From contig NZ_LFXA01000017.1 in NCBI RefSeq assembly GCF_001187435.1, positions 558,001 through 622,000 on the forward strand: 64,000 bases of DNA. The letters run 5' to 3'. Positions within the stretch are counted from its first letter, which is position 1; each line of letters opens with the position of its first letter. Source of the DNA: Streptomyces caatingaensis (GTDB lineage: Bacteria > Actinomycetota > Actinomycetes > Streptomycetales > Streptomycetaceae). The position numbers were made by a program, and so were the translations under genes. The notes beneath the pieces are model-generated. The model saw only the letters and a list, made by a program, of their open reading frames with translations. It ran no database searches and had not been told where the DNA came from. Below, piece by piece: positions 51,904 to 62,579 of this stretch.

Positions 51904-52263
51904 ATGAACGCCTACGCGCCCATCCTCGTACTGGGCGCCCTCGGTGCCGGCTTCGCGATCTTCTCCGTGGTCATGGCATCCCGCATCGGGCCCAAGAGGT
52001 ACAACCGCGCCAAGCTCGAGGCCTACGAGTGCGGCATCGAACCGACCCCGCAGCCGTCCGGCGGCGGGCGCTTCCCGATCAAGTACTACCTGACGGCGAT
52101 GCTCTTCATCGTCTTCGACATCGAGATCGTCTTCCTCTACCCCTGGGCCGTCTCGTTCGACTCACTCGGGCTGTTCGGGCTCGTCGAAATGCTGCTCTTC
52201 GTACTCACCGTCTTCGTCGCGTACGCCTACGTCTGGCGGCGCGGCGGCCTGGAATGGGACTAG
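51904..52263 (+). CDS. nuoA: NADH-quinone oxidoreductase subunit A
   Basis: 119-residue membrane subunit at the junction of complex I's two arms. Three helices. The loop YECGIEPTPQPSGGGRFPIKYYLTAMLFIVFDIEIVFLYPWA carries the conserved cysteine loop that senses the quinone site and the Asp/Glu pair. GGAG nine bases before the ATG. First gene of the nuo operon, with a long regulated leader region upstream. Confidence 0.97.
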   Translation: MNAYAPILVLGALGAGFAIFSVVMASRIGPKRYNRAKLEAYECGIEPTPQPSGGGRFPIKYYLTAMLFIVFDIEIVFLYPWAVSFDSLGLFGLVEMLLFVLTVFVAYAYVWRRGGLEWD

Positions 52264-52278
52264 GGGGCGAAACCGCAC

Positions 52279-52833
52279 ATGGGTCTTGAGGAGAAGCTGC
52301 CCAGCGGCTTCCTGCTGACCACCGTCGAACAGGCCGCCGGCTGGGTGCGCAAGGCGTCCGTCTTCCCGGCCACGTTCGGCCTCGCGTGCTGCGCCATCGA
52401 GATGATGACCAGCGCCGCCGGCCGCTACGACCTCGCCCGCTTCGGCATGGAGGTCTTCCGCGGCTCCCCGCGCCAGGCCGACCTGATGATCGTCGCCGGG
52501 CGCGTCAGCCAGAAGATGGCGCCCGTGCTGCGCCAGGTCTACGACCAGATGCCCAGCCCCAAGTGGGTCATTTCCATGGGCGTCTGCGCGTCCAGCGGCG
52601 GCATGTTCAACAACTACGCCATCGTCCAGGGCGTGGACCACATCGTCCCCGTCGACATCTACCTGCCCGGCTGCCCGCCGCGCCCCGAGATGCTCATGGA
52701 CTCCATCCTCAAGCTCCACCGCAAGATCCAGGGCGAGAAGCTCGGCGCCCACCGGGTGGCGGCCGAACAGGAGGCGGAGGAGGCGGCGATGAAGGCCCTG
52801 CCCCTTATCGACATGAAGGGGCTGCTGCGATGA
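52279..52833 (+). CDS. nuoB: NADH-quinone oxidoreductase subunit B
   Basis: 184-residue peripheral subunit carrying cluster N2, the last iron-sulfur centre before menaquinone. The adjacent cysteines of LACCAIEMM, then GVCASSGG and LPGCPPRPE, give the four cluster ligands. The ATG follows GGGGGCGAAACCGCAC, a long-spaced ribosome site. It overlaps nuoC by ATGA. Confidence 0.97.
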   Translation: MGLEEKLPSGFLLTTVEQAAGWVRKASVFPATFGLACCAIEMMTSAAGRYDLARFGMEVFRGSPRQADLMIVAGRVSQKMAPVLRQVYDQMPSPKWVISMGVCASSGGMFNNYAIVQGVDHIVPVDIYLPGCPPRPEMLMDSILKLHRKIQGEKLGAHRVAAEQEAEEAAMKALPLIDMKGLLR

Positions 52834-53558
52834 CGGAGCAGAACGGCCACGTCCCCGTCCCGCGCGACGGCGCCGGCGAGGTCATCGACGTCCGCACCGG
52901 CATGTTCGGTGCCCAGGACGGCCAGGACACCAGCGGCTACGGCCGCCTGGTGCGCACCGTGCGCATGCCCGGCGAGGCCGTCCGGCCCTACGGCGGACCA
53001 CGCGGCGGAGGCGCATATGGAGTCTTCGACGAGGTCGCCGACGAGCTGGAGGGCGCCCTGGAGGAGCAGGGCCTCCTCCCGTCCAACGCGATCGAGAAGA
53101 CCGTCGTCGACCGCGGCGAACTCACCTTCCACATCGCCCGCGAGCACCTCGTCCGCGTCTGCCGGACGCTCCGCGACGACCCCGCGCTCCGCTTCGAACT
53201 GTGCACCGGGGTCAGCGGAGTGCACTACCCCGGCGACAAGGGCCGCGAGCTGCACGCGGTCTACCACCTGCGCTCCCTCACCCACGGCCGGCTGATCCGG
53301 CTGGAGGTCTCCGTCCCCGACGCCGACCCCCACCTGCCGTCCGTCTGCGACGTCTACCCGACGAACAACTGGCACGAGCGCGAGGCCTACGACTTCTTCG
53401 GGCTGGTCTTCGACGGGCACCCGGCGCTGACGCGGATCATGATGCCGGACGACTGGCAGGGCTTCCCGCAGCGCAAGGACTACCCCCTGGGCGGCATCCC
53501 CGTGGAGTACAAGGGCGCCCGGATCCCGGCTCCGGACCAGCGGAGGTCGTACACCTGA
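52830..53558 (+). CDS. nuoC: NADH-quinone oxidoreductase subunit C
   Basis: 242 residues. The conserved core (about 75-225) includes [65 protein letters not shown]. The first 70 residues form an acidic, variable extension typical of actinomycetes. It helps hold the quinone module together. The nuoC TGA and nuoD ATG share one base (TGATG). Confidence 0.96.
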   Translation: MTEQNGHVPVPRDGAGEVIDVRTGMFGAQDGQDTSGYGRLVRTVRMPGEAVRPYGGPRGGGAYGVFDEVADELEGALEEQGLLPSNAIEKTVVDRGELTFHIAREHLVRVCRTLRDDPALRFELCTGVSGVHYPGDKGRELHAVYHLRSLTHGRLIRLEVSVPDADPHLPSVCDVYPTNNWHEREAYDFFGLVFDGHPALTRIMMPDDWQGFPQRKDYPLGGIPVEYKGARIPAPDQRRSYT

Positions 53559-54910
53559 TGTCCACTGCACCGTCTGGCCACGAGGCCCCCGGCCACGGCA
53601 CGGCCGGCACCCGCGAGACCACCGAGGGCACCGTCTACACCGTCACCGGAGGTGACTGGGACGAGGTCGTCTCCTCGGTCCGCCGGACCGACGACGAGCG
53701 CATCGTCGTCAACATGGGCCCCCAGCACCCCTCCACGCACGGCGTGCTCCGGCTCATCCTGGAGATCGGCGGCGAGACCGTCACCGACGCCCGCGCCGGC
53801 ATCGGCTATCTGCACACCGGCATCGAGAAGAACCTCGAGTACCGCACCTGGACCCAGGGCACCACCTTCGTGACGCGCATGGACTACCTCATGCCGATCG
53901 TCAACGAGACGGTGTACTGCATGGCCGTCGAGCGGCTGCTCGGCATCACCGACCAGGTCCCCGACCGCGCCACCGTCCTGCGCGTGCTCCTGATGGAGCT
54001 GAACCGAATCTCCTCCCACCTGGTCTACGTCGCCATGGGCGGCACGGAGCTCGGCGCCACCACCGTCGCCGTCTTCGGCTTCCGCGACCGGGAGATGTGC
54101 CTGGACGTCCTGGAACTCATCACCGGGCTGCGCATGAACCACGCCTACGTGCGGCCCGGCGGCCTCGCCCAGGACCTGCCGCCCGGCGCGGTCGACCAGG
54201 TCCGCGAGTTCGTCAAGAAGCTCCGCAAGAACCTCGTCGAGTACGACAAGCTCGTCGTCGGCAACCCGCTCTTCAAGGCCCGGATGCAGGGCATCGGCTA
54301 CCTCGACCTCGCCGGCTGCCTGGCGCTCGGGGCCACCGGCCCGATCCTGCGCGCCGCCGGACTCCCGCACGACCTGCGCAAGTCCGACCCGTACTGCGGC
54401 TACGAGACGTACGACTTCGAGGTGCCCACCGTCGACACCTGCGACGCGTTCGGTCGGCTGCTGGTGCGCATGGAGGAGATCCACCAGTCGCTGCGCATCA
54501 TCGAGCAGTGCCTGGACCGGCTGGAGCCCGGCCCGGTCATGGTCGCGGACCGGAAGATCGCCTGGCCCGCCCAACTCGCCCTGGGCCCCGACGGACTGGG
54601 CAACTCCCTCGACCACATCAAGAAGATCATGGGCACCTCGATGGAGGCCCTGATCCACCACTTCAAGCTGGTGACGGAGGGCTTCAGGGTCCCGCCGGGA
54701 CAGGCGTACGCGGCCGTGGAGTCGCCCAAGGGCGAGCTGGGCGCCCACGTCGTCAGCGACGGCGGCACCCGGCCCTACCGGGTGCACTTCCGCGACCCCT
54801 CCTTCACCAACCTCCAGTGCATGGCGGCGATGTGCGAGGGCGGCCAGGTCGCCGACGTCATCGTCGCCGTGGCCAGCATCGACCCGGTCATGGGAGGTTG
54901 CGACAGGTGA
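53558..54910 (+). CDS. nuoD: NADH-quinone oxidoreductase subunit D
   Basis: 450-residue quinone-site subunit. [22 protein letters not shown] holds the conserved His of the quinone pocket; [29 protein letters not shown]-like [12 protein letters not shown] and the end [11 protein letters not shown] are family hallmarks. The 40-residue His/Gly/Thr-rich N-terminus is variable. It overlaps nuoE by GTGA. Confidence 0.97.
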   Translation: MSTAPSGHEAPGHGTAGTRETTEGTVYTVTGGDWDEVVSSVRRTDDERIVVNMGPQHPSTHGVLRLILEIGGETVTDARAGIGYLHTGIEKNLEYRTWTQGTTFVTRMDYLMPIVNETVYCMAVERLLGITDQVPDRATVLRVLLMELNRISSHLVYVAMGGTELGATTVAVFGFRDREMCLDVLELITGLRMNHAYVRPGGLAQDLPPGAVDQVREFVKKLRKNLVEYDKLVVGNPLFKARMQGIGYLDLAGCLALGATGPILRAAGLPHDLRKSDPYCGYETYDFEVPTVDTCDAFGRLLVRMEEIHQSLRIIEQCLDRLEPGPVMVADRKIAWPAQLALGPDGLGNSLDHIKKIMGTSMEALIHHFKLVTEGFRVPPGQAYAAVESPKGELGAHVVSDGGTRPYRVHFRDPSFTNLQCMAAMCEGGQVADVIVAVASIDPVMGGCDR

Positions 54911-55671
54911 CAGGAATCCAGCTGGGGATGCCCCAACTGCCCGCCCCGGACTACCCGGAGGACGTGCGGCAGCGGCTGGCGGCCGACGCGAAGGAGGTGA
55001 TCGACCGCTACCCCGACAGCCGCAGCGCGCTGCTGCCGCTGCTGCACCTGGTGCAGGCCGAGGAGGGCTACGTCTCCCGCACCGGCATCCGCTTCTGCGC
55101 GGACCAACTCGGCCTGACCACCGCCGAGGTGACCGCCGTGGCCACCTTCTACACCATGTACCGGCGCGAGCCCGGCGGCGACTACCAGGTCGGCGTCTGC
55201 ACCAACACCCTGTGCGCCGTGCTCGGCGGCGACGCCATCTTCGACGCCCTCAAGTCCCACCTGGGCGTGGAGAACGGGCAGACCACCGCCGACGGCAAGG
55301 TCACGCTGGAGCACATCGAGTGCAACGCGGCCTGCGACTACGCGCCCGTCGTGATGGTCAACTGGGAGTTCTTCGACAACCAGACCGTCGAGAGCGCCAA
55401 GCGGCTCGTCGACGACCTGCGCGCCGGCCGCACCGTCGAACCCACCCGCGGCGCGCCGCTGTGCACCCACCGGGAGACCTCGCGGCTGCTCGCCGGGTTC
55501 CCCGACGAGCGGCCGGGCGCCGTGGAGGCGAGCGGCGGGGCCGGCCCCGCCTCGCTGGCGGGGCTGCGGCTCGCGCGCGGCGAGGACGGCCCCGCCCGCG
55601 TCGGACCCCCGCGCTCCGTCCCGCACGGGCGCGACGTGCGGGAGCCCGGTTCCGAGGAGGGGGAGGGATGA
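54907..55671 (+). CDS. nuoE: NADH-quinone oxidoreductase subunit E
   Basis: 254 residues. Thioredoxin-like [2Fe-2S] subunit with ligand pairs in [13 protein letters not shown] and [15 protein letters not shown]. The last 80 residues (after the [17 protein letters not shown] stretch) form a low-complexity Gly/Pro/Arg tail, making it longer than the roughly 170-residue E. coli protein. It starts by a GTG overlapping the nuoD stop and overlaps nuoF (ATGA). Confidence 0.96.
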   Translation: MTGIQLGMPQLPAPDYPEDVRQRLAADAKEVIDRYPDSRSALLPLLHLVQAEEGYVSRTGIRFCADQLGLTTAEVTAVATFYTMYRREPGGDYQVGVCTNTLCAVLGGDAIFDALKSHLGVENGQTTADGKVTLEHIECNAACDYAPVVMVNWEFFDNQTVESAKRLVDDLRAGRTVEPTRGAPLCTHRETSRLLAGFPDERPGAVEASGGAGPASLAGLRLARGEDGPARVGPPRSVPHGRDVREPGSEEGEG

Positions 55672-57020
55672 CCGTGGCGGCCGAGATCCACGAGACGAGT
55701 CCGCAGAAGCTGCTCGCCCCCGTGCTGAGCGCCTTCTGGGACGAACCGCGCTCCTGGACCCTGGAGACCTACCTCCGGCACGACGGCTACCAGGGCCTGC
55801 GCAAGGCCCTGGGGATGACGCCGGACGACGTGATCGCCTACGTCAAGGAGTCCGGGCTCCGCGGCCGCGGCGGCGCCGGCTTCCCCACCGGGATGAAGTG
55901 GCAGTTCATCCCGCAGGGCGACGACAAGCCGCACTACCTCGTCGTCAACGCGGACGAGTCCGAACCGGGCACCTGCAAGGACATCCCCCTCCTCTTCGCC
56001 AACCCGCACGCCCTCGTCGAAGGCATGATCATCGCCTGCTGGGCGATCCGCTCCCGGCGCGCGTTCATCTATCTGCGCGGCGAGACCGTCCCCGTGCTGC
56101 GCCGGCTGCACGAGGCCGTGCGCGAGGCCTACGCGGCCGGGTACCTCGGCCGCGACATCCTCGGCAGCGGGCTCGACCTGGACATCACCGTGCACGCGGG
56201 GGCGGGCGCCTACATCTGCGGCGAGGAGACGGCCCTGCTCGACTCCCTGGAGGGCCGCCGCGGCCAGCCCCGGCTCCGGCCCCCCTTCCCCGCGGTCGAG
56301 GGGCTCTACGCGTGCCCCACCGTGGTGAACAACGTCGAGTCCATCGCCTCGGTTCCCGCGATCCTCAACAAGGGCAAGGAATGGTTCCGTTCGATGGGCA
56401 GCGAGAAGTCCCCGGGCTTCACGCTGTACTCGCTGAGCGGCCACGTCGCGGGCCCCGGGCAGTACGAGGCACCGCTCGGCATCACCCTGCGCCAGCTCCT
56501 CGCCATGAGCGGCGGCATGCGCCCGGGCCACCGGCTCAAGTTCTGGACGCCGGGCGGCTCCTCGACGCCGATCCTCACCGACCAGCACCTCGACGTCCCG
56601 CTCGACTACGAGGGCGTCGGCGCCGCCGGATCGATGCTGGGCACCAAGGCCCTGCAGTGCTTCGACGAGACCACCTGCGTCGTCCGCGCGGTCACCCGCT
56701 GGACGGAGTTCTACGCCCACGAGTCCTGCGGCAAGTGCACCCCCTGCCGCGAAGGGACGTACTGGCTCGTCCAGTTGCTCCGGGACATCGAGGCCGGCCG
56801 GGGCCGGATGTCCGACCTCGACAAGCTCGCGGACATCGCCGACACCCTCAACGGCAAGTCCTTCTGCGCCCTCGGCGACGGCGCCGCCGCGCCGGTCTTC
56901 TCCTCGTTCACGTACTTCCGGGCCGAGTACGAGCAGCACATCAAGGGCCGGGGCTGCCCCTTCGACCCGGCCAAGTCCACGGTGTGGGCCGACCAGTCGC
57001 ACCCGGAGGTGCACGCATGA
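55668..57020 (+). CDS. nuoF: NADH-quinone oxidoreductase subunit F
   Basis: 450-residue NADH-binding flavoprotein, entry point for electrons. [16 protein letters not shown] is the NADH/FMN glycine loop, [12 protein letters not shown] the FMN contact, and [17 protein letters not shown] the [4Fe-4S] N3 cluster with a fourth Cys in SFCALGDG. A purine-rich GAGGAGGGGGAGGG leads into the ATG. It overlaps nuoG by ATGA. Confidence 0.97.
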   Translation: MTVAAEIHETSPQKLLAPVLSAFWDEPRSWTLETYLRHDGYQGLRKALGMTPDDVIAYVKESGLRGRGGAGFPTGMKWQFIPQGDDKPHYLVVNADESEPGTCKDIPLLFANPHALVEGMIIACWAIRSRRAFIYLRGETVPVLRRLHEAVREAYAAGYLGRDILGSGLDLDITVHAGAGAYICGEETALLDSLEGRRGQPRLRPPFPAVEGLYACPTVVNNVESIASVPAILNKGKEWFRSMGSEKSPGFTLYSLSGHVAGPGQYEAPLGITLRQLLAMSGGMRPGHRLKFWTPGGSSTPILTDQHLDVPLDYEGVGAAGSMLGTKALQCFDETTCVVRAVTRWTEFYAHESCGKCTPCREGTYWLVQLLRDIEAGRGRMSDLDKLADIADTLNGKSFCALGDGAAAPVFSSFTYFRAEYEQHIKGRGCPFDPAKSTVWADQSHPEVHA

Positions 57021-59488
57021 CCGCCACGGCGAAGTCGACCGGCGCCCCGCCGGACGGGGAGCTGGTGTCCGTCACCATCGACGGCATCCCCGTCTCCGTC
57101 CCCAAGGGCACCCTGGTCATCCGCGCCGCCGAACTCGTCGGCGTGGAGATCCCCCGGTTCTGCGACCACCCGTTGCTGGACCCGGTCGGCGCCTGCCGGC
57201 AGTGCATCGTCGAGGTCGAGGGCCAGCGCAAGCCGATGGCCTCCTGCACCACCACCTGCACCGAGGGCATGGCCGTCCACACCCAGCTCACCTCGCCCGC
57301 CGCCGCCAAGGCGCAGAGCGGCGTGATGGAGCTGCTGCTCATCAACCACCCGCTCGACTGCCCGGTCTGCGACAAGGGCGGCGAATGCCCCCTGCAGAAC
57401 CAGGCCATGACCGCGGGCCGCGCCGACTCCCGCTTCGAGGGCCGGAAGCGCACCTACGAGAAGCCGGTCCCCATCTCGCCGCAGGTGCTCCTCGACCGCG
57501 AGCGGTGCGTGCTCTGCGCCCGCTGCACCCGCTTCTCCCAGGAGATCGCCGGCGACCCGATGATCGAGCTGCTGGAGCGCGGCGCGCTGGAGCAGGTCGG
57601 CATCGGCGAGGGCGACCCCTTCGAGTCGTACTTCTCCGGCAACACCATCCAGATCTGCCCGGTCGGCGCCCTCACCTCGGCCGCCTACCGCTTCCGCGCC
57701 CGCCCCTTCGACCTCGTCTCCTCGCCCTCGGTGTGCGAGCACTGCGCCGGCGGCTGCGCCACGCGCACCGACCACCGGCGCGGCAAGGTGATGCGCCGGC
57801 TCGCCGCCGACGACCCCGAGGTCAACGAGGAGTGGCTGTGCGACAAGGGCCGCTTCGCGTTCCGCTACGCCCAGCGGCCCGAGCGGCTCGCGACCCCGCT
57901 CGTCCGCGACGAGGAGGGCCAGCTGCGGCCCGCGAGCTGGCCCGAGGCGCTGGAGGCGGCGGCCGCGGGGCTGCGCGCGGCGCGCGGCCGGGCCGGGGTC
58001 CTCACCGGCGGCCGGCTCACCGTCGAGGACGCCTACGCCTACGCCAAGTTCGCCCGGGTGGCGCTCGACACCCACGACGTCGACTTCCGCGCCCGGCCGC
58101 ACAGCGGCGAGGAGGCCGACTTCCTGGCCGCCCGGGTGGCCGGCCGCGGCCGCGACCTGGGCGCGCCCGCCGTGACGTACGCCGGGCTGGAGCGGTCGCC
58201 CGCCGTGCTGCTCGTCGGCCTGGAGGCCGAGGAGGAGGCGCCCGCCGTCTTCCTGCGGCTGCGCAAGGCGTGGCGCAAGCGCGGCCTGCGGGTCTTCTCG
58301 CTGGCCACGCACGCCACCCCGGGGCTGACGAAGACCGGCGGCACGCTGCTGCCCGCCGCGCCCGGCACCGAGCCGCAGTGGCTCACGGCCCTCGCGGAGG
58401 GCACCGCGGAGGGGGAGGCGGCCCAAGCGCTGCGCCAGGAGGGCGCGTTGATCCTCGTCGGCGAGCGGACGGCCCTGGTGCCCGGGGCGCTGACCGCCGC
58501 CGTGGCCGCCGCGACGGCCACCGGCGCGACGCTCGTGTGGATCCCGCGCCGGGCCGGCGAGCGGGGCGCCGTCGAGGCGGGGGCCCTGCCGGGCCTGCTG
58601 CCCGGCGGCCGCCCGGCCACCGACCCGCGCGCCCGTGAGGAGACGGCCGCCGCCTGGGGCGTGCCCGACCTGCCGCGCAGCCCCGGCCGGGACACCGGCC
58701 AGATCCTGGAGGCCGCGGCCAACGGCGAGTTGGGCGCCCTGCTCGTCGGCGGCGTCGAGGTCGCGGACCTGCCCGACCCGGCGCGGGCCCGCGAGGCGCT
58801 CGACGCGGTCGGCTTCCTGGTCAGCCTGGAGCAGCGGCCCAGCGAGGTGTCGGACCGGGCCGATGTGGTCCTGCCCGTCTCGGCGGTCGCCGAGAAGCCG
58901 GGCACCTTCCTCGACTGGGAGGGCCGGGCCCGGCCGTTCGAGGCCGCGCTCAAGCCCGACCAGACGGCCGGCCGGCACGTGATGCCGGACGCCCGGGTGC
59001 TGCACCTGCTCGCCGACGCCATGGACGGCCGTCCGCTCGCCCTGCCGGACGTCCGGGCGGTCCGCGCCGAGCTGGCCCGGCTGGGCCGCTGGGCCGGACC
59101 GTACGCGGCCGACCCCGCCGAGCCGCCCGGCCGCGTCCCCGCGCCCGGCCCCGGCGAGGCCGTCCTCGCCGGTCACCGGCTGCTGCTCGACCAGGGCAGG
59201 CTCCAGGACGGGGACGAGGCCCTGGCGGCCACCCGGCACGCCGCCGTCGCCCGGCTCTCGCCGGCCACGGCCGCCGAAGCGGGCGTCGCGGACGGGGAGT
59301 TGCTGGAGGTGCGCGGCCCGGCCGGCGCCGTCCGGCTGCCGCTGCGGATCACCCCCATGCCGGACCGGGTGGTCTGGCTCCCGCTGAACTCCGCCGGCGG
59401 CGGCGTCGCCTCCGACACCGGGTCGCGGCCCGGGGACGTGGTGCGCGTCGCCCCCGGCACGGACGACGTTCCGGAGGTGCTGTCGTGA
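57017..59488 (+). CDS. nuoG: NADH-quinone oxidoreductase subunit G
   Basis: 823-residue iron-sulfur subunit. N-terminal [2Fe-2S] ferredoxin domain ([21 protein letters not shown] ... SCTTTC), a HxxxCxxCxxxxxC site in [18 protein letters not shown], two more [4Fe-4S] motifs in [11 protein letters not shown] and ICPVGAL, then the molybdopterin-like domain. The extra cluster N7 ligands are present: CEHCAGGC with a distant Cys in [10 protein letters not shown]. The C-terminal half is alanine-rich and less conserved. It overlaps nuoH by GTGA. Confidence 0.96.
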   Translation: MTATAKSTGAPPDGELVSVTIDGIPVSVPKGTLVIRAAELVGVEIPRFCDHPLLDPVGACRQCIVEVEGQRKPMASCTTTCTEGMAVHTQLTSPAAAKAQSGVMELLLINHPLDCPVCDKGGECPLQNQAMTAGRADSRFEGRKRTYEKPVPISPQVLLDRERCVLCARCTRFSQEIAGDPMIELLERGALEQVGIGEGDPFESYFSGNTIQICPVGALTSAAYRFRARPFDLVSSPSVCEHCAGGCATRTDHRRGKVMRRLAADDPEVNEEWLCDKGRFAFRYAQRPERLATPLVRDEEGQLRPASWPEALEAAAAGLRAARGRAGVLTGGRLTVEDAYAYAKFARVALDTHDVDFRARPHSGEEADFLAARVAGRGRDLGAPAVTYAGLERSPAVLLVGLEAEEEAPAVFLRLRKAWRKRGLRVFSLATHATPGLTKTGGTLLPAAPGTEPQWLTALAEGTAEGEAAQALRQEGALILVGERTALVPGALTAAVAAATATGATLVWIPRRAGERGAVEAGALPGLLPGGRPATDPRAREETAAAWGVPDLPRSPGRDTGQILEAAANGELGALLVGGVEVADLPDPARAREALDAVGFLVSLEQRPSEVSDRADVVLPVSAVAEKPGTFLDWEGRARPFEAALKPDQTAGRHVMPDARVLHLLADAMDGRPLALPDVRAVRAELARLGRWAGPYAADPAEPPGRVPAPGPGEAVLAGHRLLLDQGRLQDGDEALAATRHAAVARLSPATAAEAGVADGELLEVRGPAGAVRLPLRITPMPDRVVWLPLNSAGGGVASDTGSRPGDVVRVAPGTDDVPEVLS

Positions 59489-60849
59489 ACGCGGGCTCCC
59501 TGCACGGCCTGGCCGCGGGCGACCTGTCGATGTTCGGCCACGACCCGTGGTGGCTGGTGGTCCTCAAGGCCGTCTTCTGCTTCGTGTTCGTCCTGGTGAC
59601 CGTGCTGCTGACGATCGTCTTCGAGCGGAAGATCCTCGGCTGGATGCAGCTGCGCATCGGCCCCAACCGGCACGGGCCCTGGGGCCTGCTCCAGTCGCTC
59701 GCCGACGGCGTCAAGCTGATGCTCAAGGAGGACCTGGTCGTCCGGCGCGCGGACAAGGCGGTGTACGTCCTCGCGCCCGTCGTCGCGGCGATCCCGGCCT
59801 TCATGGCCATCGCGGTGATCCCCTTCGGCCCCGCGGGCGACGAGGTGTCGGTCTTCGGGCACCGCACCGCGATGCAGCTCACCGACCTGCCCATCGCCAT
59901 CCTCTACATCCTGGCGACGGCCTCGGTCGGCATCTATGGCATCGTCCTGGGCGGCTGGTCCTCCGGCTCCACGTATCCGCTCCTCGGCGGCCTGCGCTCC
60001 TGCGCCCAGATGATCTCCTACGAGATCGCGATGGGCCTCTCCTTCGCGGCCGTCTTCCTCTACTCCGGCTCGATGTCCACCTCCGCGATCGTGGAGGCGC
60101 AGCACAACCGGTGGTACGTGCTGCTGCTGCCGGTGTCGTTCGTCATCTACGTCATCGCGATGGTGGGGGAGACGAACCGGGCGCCGTTCGACCTGCCGGA
60201 GTCCGAGGGCGACCTGGTCGGCGGCTTCAACACCGAGTACTCGTCCATCAAGTTCGCGATGTTCATGCTGGCCGAGTACGTCAACATGGTCACCGTCTCG
60301 TCGGTGGCGGTGACGCTGTTCCTGGGCGGCTGGCGGGCGCCGTACCCGCTGTCGCTGTGGGAGGGCGCCAACCACGGCTGGTGGCCGCTCCTCTGGTACG
60401 TCGCCAAGGTGGCCGCGCTGCTGTTCTTCTTCATCTGGATCCGCGCGACGCTGCCGCGGCTGCGCTACGACCAGTTCATGAAGCTGGGCTGGAAGGTCCT
60501 CATCCCGGTCTCGATGGTGTGGCTGATGCTCGTCGCGACGGTGCGGGCGCTGCGCAACGAGGACTACGACTTCCGCACGATCGTCCTGTACGTCGCCGGA
60601 GCGGTTCTGGTGATCCTGCTGCTGTCCTTCGTCGCCGACGTCTTCCGCGGCCGCGGCAAGGAGGATGCCGAACAGGCCGGGGACGGCGGGGAGTTCGACC
60701 CGATGGCGGGCGGGTATCCGGTGCCGCCGCTGCCCGGCCAGACCCTGCCGCCCGTGCCGCGCCGGGCCTCCCGGCGGGACCGGGAGCTCATTGTCAGTGG
60801 TGGGGTGGACACTGTGCGTGACGGAAAGGAGGGTGACGGTGCCTGCTGA
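59485..60849 (+). CDS. nuoH: NADH-quinone oxidoreductase subunit H
   Basis: 454-residue membrane subunit forming the quinone chamber; eight helices. [36 protein letters not shown] and [41 protein letters not shown] are near-invariant family sequences with the acidic E-channel residues. A cytoplasmic Pro/Arg tail follows. Its last 11 bases overlap the start of nuoI. Confidence 0.97.
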   Translation: MNAGSLHGLAAGDLSMFGHDPWWLVVLKAVFCFVFVLVTVLLTIVFERKILGWMQLRIGPNRHGPWGLLQSLADGVKLMLKEDLVVRRADKAVYVLAPVVAAIPAFMAIAVIPFGPAGDEVSVFGHRTAMQLTDLPIAILYILATASVGIYGIVLGGWSSGSTYPLLGGLRSCAQMISYEIAMGLSFAAVFLYSGSMSTSAIVEAQHNRWYVLLLPVSFVIYVIAMVGETNRAPFDLPESEGDLVGGFNTEYSSIKFAMFMLAEYVNMVTVSSVAVTLFLGGWRAPYPLSLWEGANHGWWPLLWYVAKVAALLFFFIWIRATLPRLRYDQFMKLGWKVLIPVSMVWLMLVATVRALRNEDYDFRTIVLYVAGAVLVILLLSFVADVFRGRGKEDAEQAGDGGEFDPMAGGYPVPPLPGQTLPPVPRRASRRDRELIVSGGVDTVRDGKEGDGAC

Positions 60850-61450
60850 GTCTTCCCGGGGGGACGCTGCGAAGCTCCCCCGCAAGAACCCCGTGGCCGG
60901 CTTCGGGGTGACGTTCAAGGACGTCTTCAAGAAACGCCTCACCGAGCAGTACCCCGAGTACAAGAAGCCCACGGCGCCGCGCTTCCACGGCCGCCACCAG
61001 CTCAACCGGCACCCGGACGGGCTGGAGAAGTGCATCGGCTGCGAGCTGTGCGCCTGGGCCTGCCCGGCGGACGCCATCTACGTCGAGGGCGCGGACAACA
61101 CCGAGGAGGAGCGCTACTCCCCGGGCGAGCGCTACGGCCGCGTCTACCAGATCAACTACCTGCGCTGCATCCTGTGCGGCCTGTGCGTCGAGGCGTGCCC
61201 CACCCGGGCCCTGACCATGACCAACGAGTACGAACTGGCCGACCGCAGCCGGGAGTCGCTCATCTACACCAAGGAGGAGCTGCTCGCCGGCCTGGAGGAC
61301 GGCATGGTCGACACCCCGCACGCGATCCACCCCGGCATGACCGAACAGGACTACTACCGGGGGCTGGTGACCGAGGCGGCGCCCGGCACCGAGCGCCAGC
61401 CGGCCCTCTCCAAGGGGGAGCGCCCGGCCGGCGAGGGGGTGGAGGCATGA
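60839..61450 (+). CDS. nuoI: NADH-quinone oxidoreductase subunit I
   Basis: 203-residue ferredoxin-like subunit with two [4Fe-4S] motifs, [12 protein letters not shown] and [12 protein letters not shown], holding clusters N6a and N6b. The GTG at 60839 is chosen because AGGAGG ends six bases before it; an in-frame GTG two codons earlier lies too close. This makes an 11-base overlap with nuoH. It overlaps nuoJ by ATGA. Confidence 0.96.
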   Translation: MPAESSRGDAAKLPRKNPVAGFGVTFKDVFKKRLTEQYPEYKKPTAPRFHGRHQLNRHPDGLEKCIGCELCAWACPADAIYVEGADNTEEERYSPGERYGRVYQINYLRCILCGLCVEACPTRALTMTNEYELADRSRESLIYTKEELLAGLEDGMVDTPHAIHPGMTEQDYYRGLVTEAAPGTERQPALSKGERPAGEGVEA

Positions 61451-62271
61451 ACCTCGCGGCCGCCTCGACCACCTCGACGGGCGAGGCCGTGCAGTTCTGG
61501 GTCCTCGCCGTCGTCGCCGTGATCGGCGCGCTGGCCACGGTGCTGATGAAGCGCGCCGTGCACAGCGCCCTCTCGCTCGCCGGCACCATGATCGTGCTCG
61601 CGGTCTTCTACCTGGCCAACGGCGCGTACTTCCTGGGCATCGTGCAGATCGTCGTCTACACCGGCGCGATCATGATGCTGTTCCTCTTCGTGGTGATGCT
61701 CGTCGGCGTCACCGCGGCCGACTCGCTCAGGGAGACCATCCGGGGCCAGCGGTGGCTGGCCGCCGCGTGCGGGCTCGGCTTCGGGATCCTGCTCGTCGCG
61801 GGCGTCGCCAACGCCTCGCTGCGGCACTTCGACGGACTGGGCCGGGCCAACGCCGGGGGGAACGTCGAGGGCCTGGCCGCCCTCGTCTTCACCCGCTACG
61901 TGTACGCCTTCGAGATCACCGGCGCCCTGCTGATCACGGCGGCGGTCGGCGCGATGGTCCTCACCCACCGGGAGCGCACCGCCAGGGCGGCCACCCAGCG
62001 CGAGCTGTCCCAGGAGCGGACCCGCAAGGGCGCCTACGTCGCCCCCCTGCCCGCCCCCGGCACCTACGCCCGGCACAACGCCAACGACATCCCGGCGCTG
62101 CTGCCGGACGGCACGCCGTCCGACCTCAGCGTCAGCAAGGTGCTGCGCGACCGGGGCCAGGTGCGCGACGTCTCCCGGGAGGCGCTCGCGGACCTGGCGG
62201 CGCTGGAGCAGCGGTCCGCGGAGTGGCTGGAGCGCGGCCGCGACGAGGAGCCGAAGGGAGTCGCCCAGTGA
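61447..62271 (+). CDS. nuoJ: NADH-quinone oxidoreductase subunit J
   Basis: 274-residue membrane subunit, five helices in the first 180 residues. [25 protein letters not shown] holds the pi-bulge helix used in proton coupling. A hydrophilic 90-residue tail (after [18 protein letters not shown]) is longer than in E. coli. A GGAGG-type run precedes the ATG. It overlaps nuoK by GTGA. Confidence 0.96.
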   Translation: MNLAAASTTSTGEAVQFWVLAVVAVIGALATVLMKRAVHSALSLAGTMIVLAVFYLANGAYFLGIVQIVVYTGAIMMLFLFVVMLVGVTAADSLRETIRGQRWLAAACGLGFGILLVAGVANASLRHFDGLGRANAGGNVEGLAALVFTRYVYAFEITGALLITAAVGAMVLTHRERTARAATQRELSQERTRKGAYVAPLPAPGTYARHNANDIPALLPDGTPSDLSVSKVLRDRGQVRDVSREALADLAALEQRSAEWLERGRDEEPKGVAQ

Positions 62272-62567
62272 ATCCGGTCAGCTATCTCTACCTGTCGGCC
62301 CTGCTGTTCACCATCGGTGGCGTCGGGGTGCTCCTCCGGCGGAACGCGATCGTCGTCTTCATGTGCGTCGAACTCATGCTGAACGCCTGCAACCTGGCGT
62401 TCGTCACGTTCTCCCGGATGCACGGCAACCTCGACGGCCAGGTCTTCGCCTTCTTCACGATGGTGGTGGCCGCGGCCGAGGTCGTCGTCGGTCTCGCGAT
62501 CATCGTGTCCGTCTACCGTGCCCGCCACTCGGCCTCGGTCGACGACGCCAGTCTGCTGAAGCTCTAA
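62268..62567 (+). CDS. nuoK: NADH-quinone oxidoreductase subunit K
   Basis: 99-residue three-helix subunit. The conserved membrane glutamates are in [15 protein letters not shown] and [12 protein letters not shown], part of the central proton channel. AAGGGAG lies seven bases before the GTG. nuoL follows after 12 bases. Confidence 0.97.
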   Translation: MNPVSYLYLSALLFTIGGVGVLLRRNAIVVFMCVELMLNACNLAFVTFSRMHGNLDGQVFAFFTMVVAAAEVVVGLAIIVSVYRARHSASVDDASLLKL

Positions 62568-62579
62568 GGGGACGCTGAC

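Noticed and set aside
56711-59239. 842-codon frame antisense to nuoG, and similar long antisense frames elsewhere
   Set aside because: Shadow of the strongly biased nuo genes; translations are repetitive Gly/Ala/Arg with no domains.
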